Part shown: one piece after another, positions 27,396 through 35,686 of the stretch
Position numbering within the stretch: the first letter of the stretch is position 1
How the letters are laid out: every line of letters starts with the position of its first letter
Assembly: GCA_021732585.1 (NCBI GenBank)
Contig: JAKFUR010000031.1
Span: 1 to 42,531 of the forward strand
From: Bacteriovoracaceae bacterium
GTDB taxonomy: Bacteria; Bdellovibrionota; Bacteriovoracia; Bacteriovoracales; Bacteriovoracaceae
Direction of reading: 5' to 3'
DNA: 42,531 nucleotides
The notes under the pieces: generated by a model
Databases searched by the model: none
The model's input: only the letters and a program-made list of their open reading frames with translations
Told to the model about the DNA's origin: nothing
Position numbers and translations under genes: made by a program

Positions 27396-27542
27396 GTATG
27401 AGTATTTTGGTATGGGATTTGGAAGGTGTAAAGGTATCCCGGCACGCAAGGCCTTGGTCCGGGATGTGGAACGTGTGCTGCTAGGCCGTCCCCCCTCTGT
27501 TTCCCACCGGTTTACACCCCGCCACCAACAGTTTCTTCACCT

Positions 27543-27562
27543 CGGGCCCCGCAGGGGGCCCG
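27543..27562. repeat. Perfect GC hairpin
   Basis: CGGGCCCC GCAG GGGGCCCG in the intergenic region between divergent genes. Confidence 0.7.
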
Positions 27563-27622
27563 GCGGCCATTTGTGCCCACTACAATCTTGCGATTCGCGC
27601 ATGGTTTAATAGCTCTAGAGAG

Positions 27623-28006
27623 GTGAACTTGAAAAAATCTGCCAACCGCGACTGTTACTGCGCCCTGTGCCGCACCCCGCGTGCTCTTCAGTACGATAGT
27701 AATTTGTCAGCTCGTCATTACGGCCAGATTGCTCTCATCACTGTCATTCTCACTTGGGCACTCTTTCCAATCTTGGAATGGAAAACTCTCGGGAGTTTTT
27801 TCATCATGTGGGCGGTTTTTGAGTTCACTCGCAAATCGCTTTATCGTCGTGATGTGAAGTGTGTGACTTGTGGTTTCGATCCTACGTGGTATCGCAAAGA
27901 CGTGCGTATCGCACGCAAGCATGTGGAAAACTTTTTGCGCGACAATCCAGATTCTCCGCTGCTACGCGCGAGAAAATCACAATCGTCGTCAGAAATTTCT
28001 CAGTAG
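27623..28006 (+). CDS. Small membrane protein with Cys pairs, unknown function
   Basis: CYCALC near N-terminus and CVTCG near C-terminus flanking hydrophobic segments; GTG start with AGAGAGG SD. Confidence 0.65.
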   Translation: MNLKKSANRDCYCALCRTPRALQYDSNLSARHYGQIALITVILTWALFPILEWKTLGSFFIMWAVFEFTRKSLYRRDVKCVTCGFDPTWYRKDVRIARKHVENFLRDNPDSPLLRARKSQSSSEISQ

Positions 28007-28033
28007 CCTCCAAAAAATTTATTTGATCACCAG

Positions 28034-28057
28034 AAGCCTTGAAACATTTCAAGGCTT
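28034..28057 (+). terminator. Hairpin after the small membrane protein gene
   Basis: AAGCCTTGAA ACAT TTCAAGGCTT, perfect 10-bp stem. Confidence 0.6.
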
Positions 28058-28216
28058 TCGCTCGTTTCCTTCTTGGCACATTTTCCGCAAGTGACGGCCT
28101 AAGTGAGAACCTGACCGTTTCCGTAGTGCTGCGATTGAAGTAGCCTCTGGGCACGCGAAATTCGTGATGGAAATCACAAACAACAATATGCCTCACCATC
28201 AGGCAAAGGAGATTCT

Positions 28217-28678
28217 ATGAGCGTTAATAAAGTGATCCTACTCGGGCGTTTGGGCCAAGACCCAGAGTTGAAGTACACACCTGGCGGCGCGCCGGTTTGT
28301 AACTTCTCCATCGCCACCACTGAAGCGTGGACCGACAAGGGCGGACAGAAACAAGAAAAAACAGAATGGCACCGTATCGTTGTGTGGGGAAAACTCGCAG
28401 AACTTTGCAACCAGTACCTCTCAAAAGGTCGCCAAGCTTTCGTTGAAGGCCGTTTGCAAACTCGTTCATGGGACGACAAAGACGGCAACAAACGCTACAT
28501 GACTGAAATCAACGCAGCGACTGTGCAATTCATCGGCGGTCCATCTGACAACAAAGGCGGCGAGCGCCATGTTGATACTTCAGCGGGCATGAACCAAGGT
28601 TCTGCACCGATGGACATGAATCAGGATTACAAAGTTTCTACGGAAGCAAACTTCGCTTCTGACGATATCCCGTTCTAG
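28217..28678 (+). CDS. ssb: Single-stranded DNA-binding protein
   Basis: [38 protein letters not shown]...[15 protein letters not shown]...DDIPF tail. Confidence 0.97.
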   Translation: MSVNKVILLGRLGQDPELKYTPGGAPVCNFSIATTEAWTDKGGQKQEKTEWHRIVVWGKLAELCNQYLSKGRQAFVEGRLQTRSWDDKDGNKRYMTEINAATVQFIGGPSDNKGGERHVDTSAGMNQGSAPMDMNQDYKVSTEANFASDDIPF

Positions 28679-28707
28679 ACTTAAAACTGACCCATTAAGT
28701 TGTCGCT

Positions 28708-28731
28708 AGGCCCACTTCGGTGGGCCTTTCT
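28708..28731 (+). terminator. Rho-independent terminator after ssb
   Basis: AGGCCCAC TTCG GTGGGCCT TTCT. Confidence 0.9.
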
Positions 28732-28789
28732 ATTGGGTTTAAGGCCTTTCAAACACGATAAATTCCCCTCTCATGTTACAATTGTAGCC

Positions 28790-29926
28790 ATGCAGACCTC
28801 CCCAGCTTTACGGAGCTTCTTCTCCGTTCGCTATGACTTGATCGACACCGGAAGTGCGCTTCCCTTCGATCTCTTTGTGAATTCCTCATCGCTCAAAGAG
28901 CGCGAAAAATTCGTGCGTATTTTTCCATCCGGCGAAGCGCTGAGTTTGGATGATCTCGAAAACCTGCGCAAAAAATATCTGCAGATCTACATTCCAGAAG
29001 ATCAGCGCAGCCTCTACATGAAAAGCTTAGTGCAATCCGATCAGCGCGATGACACGCAAAAAGCTCACGTCATTAAAGACTCGGCGTTGGAGTATCTCGG
29101 CCGGATTTTTGATGGCAAACGCGAATTCTCAACTGAGCTACTTGAGGCCGGCATCGAAGGCTGCCGTGAAGTCGTGGAGAATATGGTCGATCTCTTAGGA
29201 GAGTACGGCATTGATGATCTTCGTGGCCTCATCAGTAACTTGAGCTTCCACGATTTTTACACCTACGATCATTCCATCAACGTGTCGATGTACAGCATCA
29301 GCATCTGGAAAGCTGCTCATCCGAAAGCGCCTCGCCAGGACTTGGTCAACATCGGTCTGGGTGGCTTGCTCCATGACTTGGGCAAAGTAAAAATCCCTAC
29401 GCACATTTTGAATAACCCCGGCGGACTAACTGAAGCCGAATATGAGCAAATCAAAATGCATCCGGATTTTGGGTTGGAGCTTCTGCTTTCAGGGCACGTG
29501 AAAGTCCATCACACCATCGACGTGAATGTGATCGCGCGTATTGTGCACGAACATCATGAGAACTGGGATGGTACCGGTTATCCAACCAAGAAACGTGAAG
29601 AAGAAATTCATCCTATGGCGCGTGCATGCACCATCGCTGATTTCTTTGATGCCATCACCACCAAACGCTCTTACAGCCAAGTCATGTTGGTAGCGGATGC
29701 GGTGGGTGTGATGAAGAAGTTTCGCGGAGTGAAGCTCGAGCCATGGCTCTTCGACATCTTTGAGAAGCATGTGGATTATGTGAAGTCAGATATTCGCAAA
29801 GACATTACACTTTCAAATCGCTTTGATCCTACTATTCCATGGGCGCAGTTGCCGATCGAGGAAGTGAAAGCTCTGGCATCCGCTGACTTCGGAAAAATTC
29901 GTGTCGTTACTGAGAAGAAAAAATGA
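28790..29926 (+). CDS. HD-GYP domain protein (putative c-di-GMP phosphodiesterase)
   Basis: GGLLHDLGKVKIP and HEHHENWDGTGYP; start at MQTSPAL because the track's upstream start overlaps the ssb terminator. Confidence 0.9.
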   Translation: MQTSPALRSFFSVRYDLIDTGSALPFDLFVNSSSLKEREKFVRIFPSGEALSLDDLENLRKKYLQIYIPEDQRSLYMKSLVQSDQRDDTQKAHVIKDSALEYLGRIFDGKREFSTELLEAGIEGCREVVENMVDLLGEYGIDDLRGLISNLSFHDFYTYDHSINVSMYSISIWKAAHPKAPRQDLVNIGLGGLLHDLGKVKIPTHILNNPGGLTEAEYEQIKMHPDFGLELLLSGHVKVHHTIDVNVIARIVHEHHENWDGTGYPTKKREEEIHPMARACTIADFFDAITTKRSYSQVMLVADAVGVMKKFRGVKLEPWLFDIFEKHVDYVKSDIRKDITLSNRFDPTIPWAQLPIEEVKALASADFGKIRVVTEKKK

Positions 29927-30519
29927 AAATGCTGATTCTGTTTTTGTTTTTCTTTTCTAGCGTAAGTTTTGCAGCCGAAACGATCAGCGCAGATGTGGCC
30001 AACATTGAATCTCTCGATAAGCGCCCTTATTTTAAGTCTCACCCAGACTGGGTTGGCATCCCGATGCCTTATGGCCCTGTGGAAAAAATTCGCGAAGAAG
30101 TAGAAAAGCGCAAGGGGAAAAAACTTCAGCACCGTAGCGAGGCGCACATCACTGTGATCACGCCTGCGGAGATGCGCATTCTTTCGCAAACGATCAAGGT
30201 GAACACCGTTGAAAAAGTTGTCGTAAAAGAAAGCGCCATGAAAGCACCAGTGAAAGTCTTGTGCCTAAAAAAAGTCACGGTGGTGTTAGGCAAAGCGACA
30301 GAGGAAAGCTGGTTTATCTCTGTTTCGTCACCGGAGCTTTTAGAGTTTCGTAAGCAAGTCTGGCGCCGCTTCGTCGCCAACGGTGGCCTTCCGGATGATT
30401 TTCAATGGAAGCGCTGGTCTCCGCACATCACAGTGGGATTTACATCTCGTGACTTGCATGACGAAGATCGCATCAGCAAAGAAAAAGCGGACTGCTCTTA
30501 CGACCTTAAGGCCCTTTGA
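29923..30519 (+). CDS. Exported 2H-phosphoesterase-like protein
   Basis: Signal peptide MKMLILFLFFFSSVSFAAE; two HxTx motifs HITVI and HITVGF about 93 aa apart. Confidence 0.6.
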   Translation: MKMLILFLFFFSSVSFAAETISADVANIESLDKRPYFKSHPDWVGIPMPYGPVEKIREEVEKRKGKKLQHRSEAHITVITPAEMRILSQTIKVNTVEKVVVKESAMKAPVKVLCLKKVTVVLGKATEESWFISVSSPELLEFRKQVWRRFVANGGLPDDFQWKRWSPHITVGFTSRDLHDEDRISKEKADCSYDLKAL

Positions 30520-31258
30520 GTTGATCCCACAGTAATTTCCCCATCAGCAAAATCACCACGACAGTCAGCGCAGGTTTCACCACGCCCACTGTTTTACGTT
30601 TGGTGAGCTGTGCGCCCATGAATGAACCGATCACAATTGAGAAGCCGCCCACAGCACCCCATTTCCAATCCACCAGACCTTGCATAGCAAAGCCTCCCAG
30701 CGACACGCCGGCCGAGAGTGAGTTAGCGAGCTTTGAAAGCGCCAAGGCGCTCATGAGAGGCATAGACGTGAACCACAAGAGGGCGAGCAGCATAAAGGTG
30801 CCTCCGCCTGGCCCAAAAAAGCCGTCGTATATTCCTACAAGAAGACCCGCGAGCACGAACTTACTGAGCGCCGTGGGCTCAGTTGGCCGCTCGGCGAAGA
30901 GGCGCTCTTTCGACCACACAATCATCAGAATCAGTGGGCACAGAGCGAGCAGCATCCATGCGAAGACGTGGCTCGGGACAAGGCCCGTGAGTTGAGAGCC
31001 GATAAATGAACCGATACTAATCGCGACAAGAAACCACAGGCCTTCACGCCACGGAACGGGGTGATGGCGTTGATACACCCACAACGCCATCACGCATGAG
31101 GCAAAGGCGCCCACTTTATTGGTGGCCACCACATGCGCGCCAGGGCCCATGACAAGCGTCCACATGGGAATGGTGATGAGCCCACCACCGCCAGCGATGG
31201 CATCAATAAAGCCAGCGAGGATGGAGATGAGAGGAACAAAGAGTGGATATGATTCCAT
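30506..31258 (-). CDS. TauE/SafE family sulfite exporter-like permease
   Basis: AGFIDAIAGGGGLITIPMW...GIYDGFFGPGGGTFMLLALLWF. Confidence 0.93.
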   Translation of the reverse strand: MESYPLFVPLISILAGFIDAIAGGGGLITIPMWTLVMGPGAHVVATNKVGAFASCVMALWVYQRHHPVPWREGLWFLVAISIGSFIGSQLTGLVPSHVFAWMLLALCPLILMIVWSKERLFAERPTEPTALSKFVLAGLLVGIYDGFFGPGGGTFMLLALLWFTSMPLMSALALSKLANSLSAGVSLGGFAMQGLVDWKWGAVGGFSIVIGSFMGAQLTKRKTVGVVKPALTVVVILLMGKLLWDQLKGP

Positions 31259-31263
31259 CGAGG

Positions 31264-31292
31264 GGAAAAAAGAAAGGCCCCAGAGGGGCCTT
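31264..31292 (-). terminator. Terminator after secG (minus strand)
   Basis: Minus strand AAGGCCCC TCT GGGGCCTT TCTTTTTTC. Confidence 0.9.
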
Positions 31293-31296
31293 AAAA

Positions 31297-31722
31297 CTAT
31301 TGCTGTGTAGCTTGTTGCGGTTGCGCTTGATTAGGCGCTGAAGGCTGCTGCGTTTGTTGCGCAGGAGCGGCAGCTTGTGGAGCTGCTGCATCTGTTGGGG
31401 CCGGAGCAGAAGCGCCTGCTGCTGGAGCGGACGCATCGCTATTCAAAGGAGCTGCGAGTTCTTGCTCATCATCGAATAAAGATTTTTTTGCTTCACGGCT
31501 CTTGAGCGTCGTAAGAGCGATCGAGTTCAACATGAAACCAATCGCGAGGGCGCTGGTGAGTTTAGTAAAAAAGTTACCTTTGCTTGAGCTAGAGAAAACG
31601 GCTTGAGAAGCTCCGCCCCCCATAATCGCTCCCATCTCAGCGCCTTTACCGAACTGCAAGAGCACGGTGACAACGAGAAGGACGCAGATGATGACATGCA
31701 AAACAATAAGGGTCGTGATCAT
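31297..31722 (-). CDS. secG: Preprotein translocase subunit SecG with long Ala/Pro/Gln-rich tail
   Basis: LLVVTVLLQFGKGAEMGAIMGGGASQAVFSSSSKGNFFTKLTSALAIGFMLNSI. Confidence 0.9.
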   Translation of the reverse strand: MITTLIVLHVIICVLLVVTVLLQFGKGAEMGAIMGGGASQAVFSSSSKGNFFTKLTSALAIGFMLNSIALTTLKSREAKKSLFDDEQELAAPLNSDASAPAAGASAPAPTDAAAPQAAAPAQQTQQPSAPNQAQPQQATQQ

Positions 31723-31778
31723 AAAATCTCCTAGGGGCTATATTTGTAACACGCCCATTCTTATAAAAGAAACCAGTT

Positions 31779-32504
31779 CTACTGACACAGCGCTAGAAAA
31801 TCCGTCGCTTTGAGGCTCGCGCCGCCTACTAAGGCACCGTCGATGTCGGTTTGCCCCATGAGCTCTTTTACATTGTCCGGTTTCACGCTGCCGCCGTAGA
31901 GCAGGCGCACGGCCTGACCCGCAGCAGAGTACATTTCTTTGAGCTCGGTTCGAATCGCCGCATGAACTTCCTGCGCCTGGGCCGGCGTGGCGACTTTGCC
32001 CGTCCCGATCGCCCAAACAGGTTCATAGGCCACAATCAACTGGCCCGGATGCCAGCCGCCGAGATCACTGAGCCCTTGGCGCAACTGTTGTTTTACAACA
32101 GAGAGAGTTTGCCCGGCTTCACGCTCGGTCAGGGTTTCACCCACACAGTAAATCACTGCGAGATTGTGAGAGAGAGCACGTTTTGTTTTCGCGGCACAAG
32201 TGACATTCGTTTCATGGAAAATTTGGCGGCGTTCAGAGTGGCCTACCAAAACAAAACTCGCTCCGAGATCTTTCAACGTCGCCGGAGAGTTTTCGCCCGT
32301 AAAGGCACCGCTGTCTTGCTCGCTGCTATTCTGTGCACCGATTTTGATATCATGGGGAGCGAGGCTCAAAGCGAGACCAATATGCAAAGCTTGCGGAGCA
32401 AGCCAGGCTTCTTGCTGACGGGGACCAGATTTGAGAGCAGAAAAGAACGCACGAACCTGCTCTTGATTCTGATTCATCTTCCAGTTGCCGACGATGAGTT
32501 TCAT
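31779..32504 (-). CDS. tpiA: Triosephosphate isomerase
   Basis: MKLIVGNWKMN, VLVGHSERR, VAYEPVWAIGTGKVATPAQAQEVH, LLYGGSVKPDN. Confidence 0.97.
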   Translation of the reverse strand: MKLIVGNWKMNQNQEQVRAFFSALKSGPRQQEAWLAPQALHIGLALSLAPHDIKIGAQNSSEQDSGAFTGENSPATLKDLGASFVLVGHSERRQIFHETNVTCAAKTKRALSHNLAVIYCVGETLTEREAGQTLSVVKQQLRQGLSDLGGWHPGQLIVAYEPVWAIGTGKVATPAQAQEVHAAIRTELKEMYSAAGQAVRLLYGGSVKPDNVKELMGQTDIDGALVGGASLKATDFLALCQ

Positions 32505-32505
32505 T

Positions 32506-33684
32506 TTAGAGGCCTCGCAAGGCATTCACGCCTGGAAGTTCACCTTTCTCAATGTACTCAAGAGAAGCGCCGCCACCGGTCGAGACGTGGCTGAACTGAT
32601 CAGCGAAGCCGCTCTGTTGAGCAGCGGCCACTGAATCACCGCCGCCGACGACAGTGAACGCACCTGAGTGAGCGATGTAGTTCGCCATTTCCATGGTGCC
32701 CGTTGCGAATTTTGGATTTTCAAACAAACCCATCGGGCCGTTCCAGAAAATCGTCTTAGCACCTTTCAAATGGAGGGCGTACTTGTCGATGGTGGCAGGT
32801 CCAATATCAAGACCCATTTTATCGTTGTTGATGGTCGCTGAGAAACTTGGTTCTGAATCAGGATTGCCGGCCACGATGTGATCGACCGGAAGCTGAATCT
32901 TGCCGCCCTTATCCTGCGCGAGCAATTGTTTGGCGAGAGCGACGTCTTCATCACCGCACAATGATTTACCGACGGCGAGACCCTTGGCCTTCAGGAATGG
33001 GTACGCCATAGCGCCGCCAATCAAAATCTTGTCGACGAGCACGAGCAAACGTTCAATGGTTTTGATTTTGTCAGCGACTTTTGCTCCACCGAGGACAGCA
33101 ACAAAAGGCTTCGCTGGTTTATCCATCAAGTGCCCGAGGGCCTTGATTTCTTTTTCGAGCAACAAACCGGCGTAAGCGCGACCAGAGAAGAACTTGTTCA
33201 CACCAAACACTGAGGCGTGTTTACGGTGAGCAGCGCCGAAGGCGTCGTTCACATATACATCGCCGTAAGTAGAAAGCTTCTCGGCGAACTCTTGATCGTT
33301 CTTTTCCTCGAGAGGGGAGAAGCGCAAGTTTTCCAAGAGAACGATTTTCGTCTCGGGAAGTTGCAAGAACTCTTTCACGCCCACATCAACCGGTCCGGTC
33401 GTGAGCACAACATCGATCCCGAGCTGTTCGGCGAGGTAAGTCGCTACGGGCTCCAGTGAGTATTTCGGATTCACTTGACCGTCTGGACGTCCGAGGTGAC
33501 TCATAAGAATAATTTTCGAAGCACCTTTCTCCAACATGAGACGGATCGTTGGCAAGGCCATGTCGATGCGACTCGCGTCCGTAATGGTACGTGGCTCAGT
33601 TTTAGTGAGCGGCACGTTGAAGTCAAAACGGGCCAAGACTTTTTTGCCTTTGAGGTCAGCGTCTTGGATGGATTTCAGTTGCAT
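32506..33684 (-). CDS. pgk: Phosphoglycerate kinase
   Basis: VLARFDFNVPL, ILMSHLGRPDG, VAVLGGAKVADKI, VVGGGDSVAA, STGGGASLEYIE. Confidence 0.97.
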   Translation of the reverse strand: MQLKSIQDADLKGKKVLARFDFNVPLTKTEPRTITDASRIDMALPTIRLMLEKGASKIILMSHLGRPDGQVNPKYSLEPVATYLAEQLGIDVVLTTGPVDVGVKEFLQLPETKIVLLENLRFSPLEEKNDQEFAEKLSTYGDVYVNDAFGAAHRKHASVFGVNKFFSGRAYAGLLLEKEIKALGHLMDKPAKPFVAVLGGAKVADKIKTIERLLVLVDKILIGGAMAYPFLKAKGLAVGKSLCGDEDVALAKQLLAQDKGGKIQLPVDHIVAGNPDSEPSFSATINNDKMGLDIGPATIDKYALHLKGAKTIFWNGPMGLFENPKFATGTMEMANYIAHSGAFTVVGGGDSVAAAQQSGFADQFSHVSTGGGASLEYIEKGELPGVNALRGL

Positions 33685-33693
33685 GGGTTGTCC

Positions 33694-34716
33694 TTAAAGT
33701 TTTGCGCCAACGAATTTTGCAAGATCAAGAACACGGTTCGAGAAACCCACTTCGTTGTCATACCAGCTCACGACTTTCGCCGTTTTGCCGATGACGTTGG
33801 TGAGCTTCGAATCAAAAATCGAAGAGTCTGGGTTGCCCATGAAATCAACAGAAACCAATTCTTCTTCGGTGTAACCGAGGATGCCTTTCAAAGGACCTTC
33901 GCTGGCGGCTTTCATAGCTGCATTGATGGCTTTCTTATCAGCAGGCTTCGTGAGTGTGACAGTGAGGTCAACCATTGAAACATCGGGAGTCGGAACACGA
34001 ACGGCGTAGCCGTCGAGTTTGCCTGCCATCTCTGGGATCACATCGCCCATGGCTTTAGCTGCGCCCGTTGAAGTCGGGATCATGCTGACAGCTGCTGCCC
34101 GCGCGCGGCGCATGTCGGTGTGTGAGTTGTCGAGAATGTTTTGATCTGAGGTGTACGAGTGGATTGTCGTCATCAAACCGTTCTCGATACCGAAGTTTTC
34201 GTGCAGCACTTTCACGATCGGCGCGAGGCAGTTCGTCGTGCAGCTGGCGTTAGAGATGATGTGGTGATTGGCGGGATCGTACTTGTCGCTGTTTACGCCC
34301 ATCACGAAGGTGCCGTCGAGGTCTTTACCTGGAGCGCACATAATAGCTTTCTTCACTGAGCCGCGAAGATGCTGGCCGAGACCTGGTTTGTCTTTGAAGA
34401 TACCGGTGGCATCGATCACCACTTGCACGCCATGAGCGTCCCAAGGAATCTCGGCTGGGCTCTTGATACCGTAGAAGTGGATTTTTTTGCCGGCAACCAT
34501 CAGGTCGTCGCCATTCAAAGTGACGTCCACAGGAAGTTTCCCGTGGAGAGAATCGTATTTCATTAAATGTACGTAAGGTGCGCGATCACCGGGATTGTTA
34601 ACCGCGACAATTTCGATGTCGAGATCAAGGCCTTTGTGTTGGCGCTTAACCAATTCGCGTAAAATTGTGCGGCCGATGCGGCCCATTCCGTTAATGCCAA
34701 CTTTAACCGTTTTCAT
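33694..34716 (-). CDS. gap: Glyceraldehyde-3-phosphate dehydrogenase
   Basis: KVGINGMGRIGRTILRE, SNASCTTNCLAPIVKVLHENFGI, SWYDNEVGFSNRVLDL. Confidence 0.97.
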   Translation of the reverse strand: MKTVKVGINGMGRIGRTILRELVKRQHKGLDLDIEIVAVNNPGDRAPYVHLMKYDSLHGKLPVDVTLNGDDLMVAGKKIHFYGIKSPAEIPWDAHGVQVVIDATGIFKDKPGLGQHLRGSVKKAIMCAPGKDLDGTFVMGVNSDKYDPANHHIISNASCTTNCLAPIVKVLHENFGIENGLMTTIHSYTSDQNILDNSHTDMRRARAAAVSMIPTSTGAAKAMGDVIPEMAGKLDGYAVRVPTPDVSMVDLTVTLTKPADKKAINAAMKAASEGPLKGILGYTEEELVSVDFMGNPDSSIFDSKLTNVIGKTAKVVSWYDNEVGFSNRVLDLAKFVGAKL

Positions 34717-34936
34717 GAAGTCTCCTTAAGCACCAATTAAGGTGAGAAATGTCTGGATGAGAGGGAGAAATATCTTGGTGCAAATTGCCATGGATAGGGC
34801 CTTTTGTGTAGGGGTTTGAGGGTATTGGCCCATGCTTGCGCGGTGCGCATTAAGTAAAAAGCTCAACAAAACGGCAGAAAGTACCCGGAGGCTCAAGAGC
34901 GGCATGTAATCGTATGATTTAGCCAGGGGAGAACTC

Positions 34937-35683
34937 ATGAAATTAACGTTCATTATCTTAAGTCTATTACTAGTCCTCATGGGCACGCGGGCGATGGCGA
35001 GCGTAAGTTCGATGCCACAAGCGCAGAAGCCGGAAAAAAGTTTCGTCTGCTGGAAAGCGATGCAAACACTCATCAAGCGCGACGGGGTGGGTGAGCAGTG
35101 GCGAGCCAAAATGCGCCCTGATAACACTTTCCGATATACCGCTCCAACCAAGACGCTTTCGCGCTGGTGGACCTTGGAAAAAGAAGCGGGCCACGAAGTG
35201 CTCGTTAAAGAAAGTCCTTACGATCGTTTGATCGTTCGTTATTCCACGTCTCAAAAATGCGCTCCGGAAATCGCTACCATCGCTCTGAACGCGCCAACGA
35301 CCGGCTTCACCGACGCAGAACTCGCCCGCACTTTGAAGAACGCTCAAGGCGGCGGTTTGATCTACTCTTGGTCACCCTTCATGGATCATTCAGTGAGTGG
35401 CATTAAAACGATCCGTGAGGTGGCGGCCAAAAATAATCTCGCACTCACCATCGTGCTTGATCCCAATGTAAAAGAAGCCGACGCGCTGAAGGCCCTCAAG
35501 AAAGAAGGCATCACTGACGTGAAGCTCACCAAGATGCATAGCTTCGAAATGCGCAAGCGCAACACGCTGATGCACTACCCGAACATTCTTATGTATAAAA
35601 GTGGCCGCATCGTCGGGCCGATGGTTCCCGGTATCATGGGACAAACCACTTACTCCCGCGTTGTCGGGAAATACCTGGAGTAG
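34937..35683 (+). CDS. Secreted protein of unknown function
   Basis: Signal peptide MKLTFIILSLLLVLMGTRAMA; 3 bp before the next gene. Confidence 0.7.
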   Translation: MKLTFIILSLLLVLMGTRAMASVSSMPQAQKPEKSFVCWKAMQTLIKRDGVGEQWRAKMRPDNTFRYTAPTKTLSRWWTLEKEAGHEVLVKESPYDRLIVRYSTSQKCAPEIATIALNAPTTGFTDAELARTLKNAQGGGLIYSWSPFMDHSVSGIKTIREVAAKNNLALTIVLDPNVKEADALKALKKEGITDVKLTKMHSFEMRKRNTLMHYPNILMYKSGRIVGPMVPGIMGQTTYSRVVGKYLE

Positions 35684-35686
35684 CCC

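Noticed and set aside
27396-27449. TTG-initiated N-terminal extension of the TadG-like ORF
   Set aside because: MRAGIPLHLPNPIPKYSY would precede the expected short N-in leader; ATG 27395 (MISLTSN) fits the family better.
28151-28216. Short inverted repeats upstream of ssb (GTGAT-ggaa-ATCAC; TGCCT-caccatc-AGGCA)
   Set aside because: Only 5-bp arms, expected by chance; no supporting evidence without comparative data.
28700-28789. Extended N-terminus of the HD-GYP ORF
   Set aside because: Overlaps the strong ssb terminator at 28708-28731; the start at 28790 is more likely.
31851-32594. 247-aa plus-strand ORF
   Set aside because: Antisense to tpiA/pgk, which have unambiguous family motifs.
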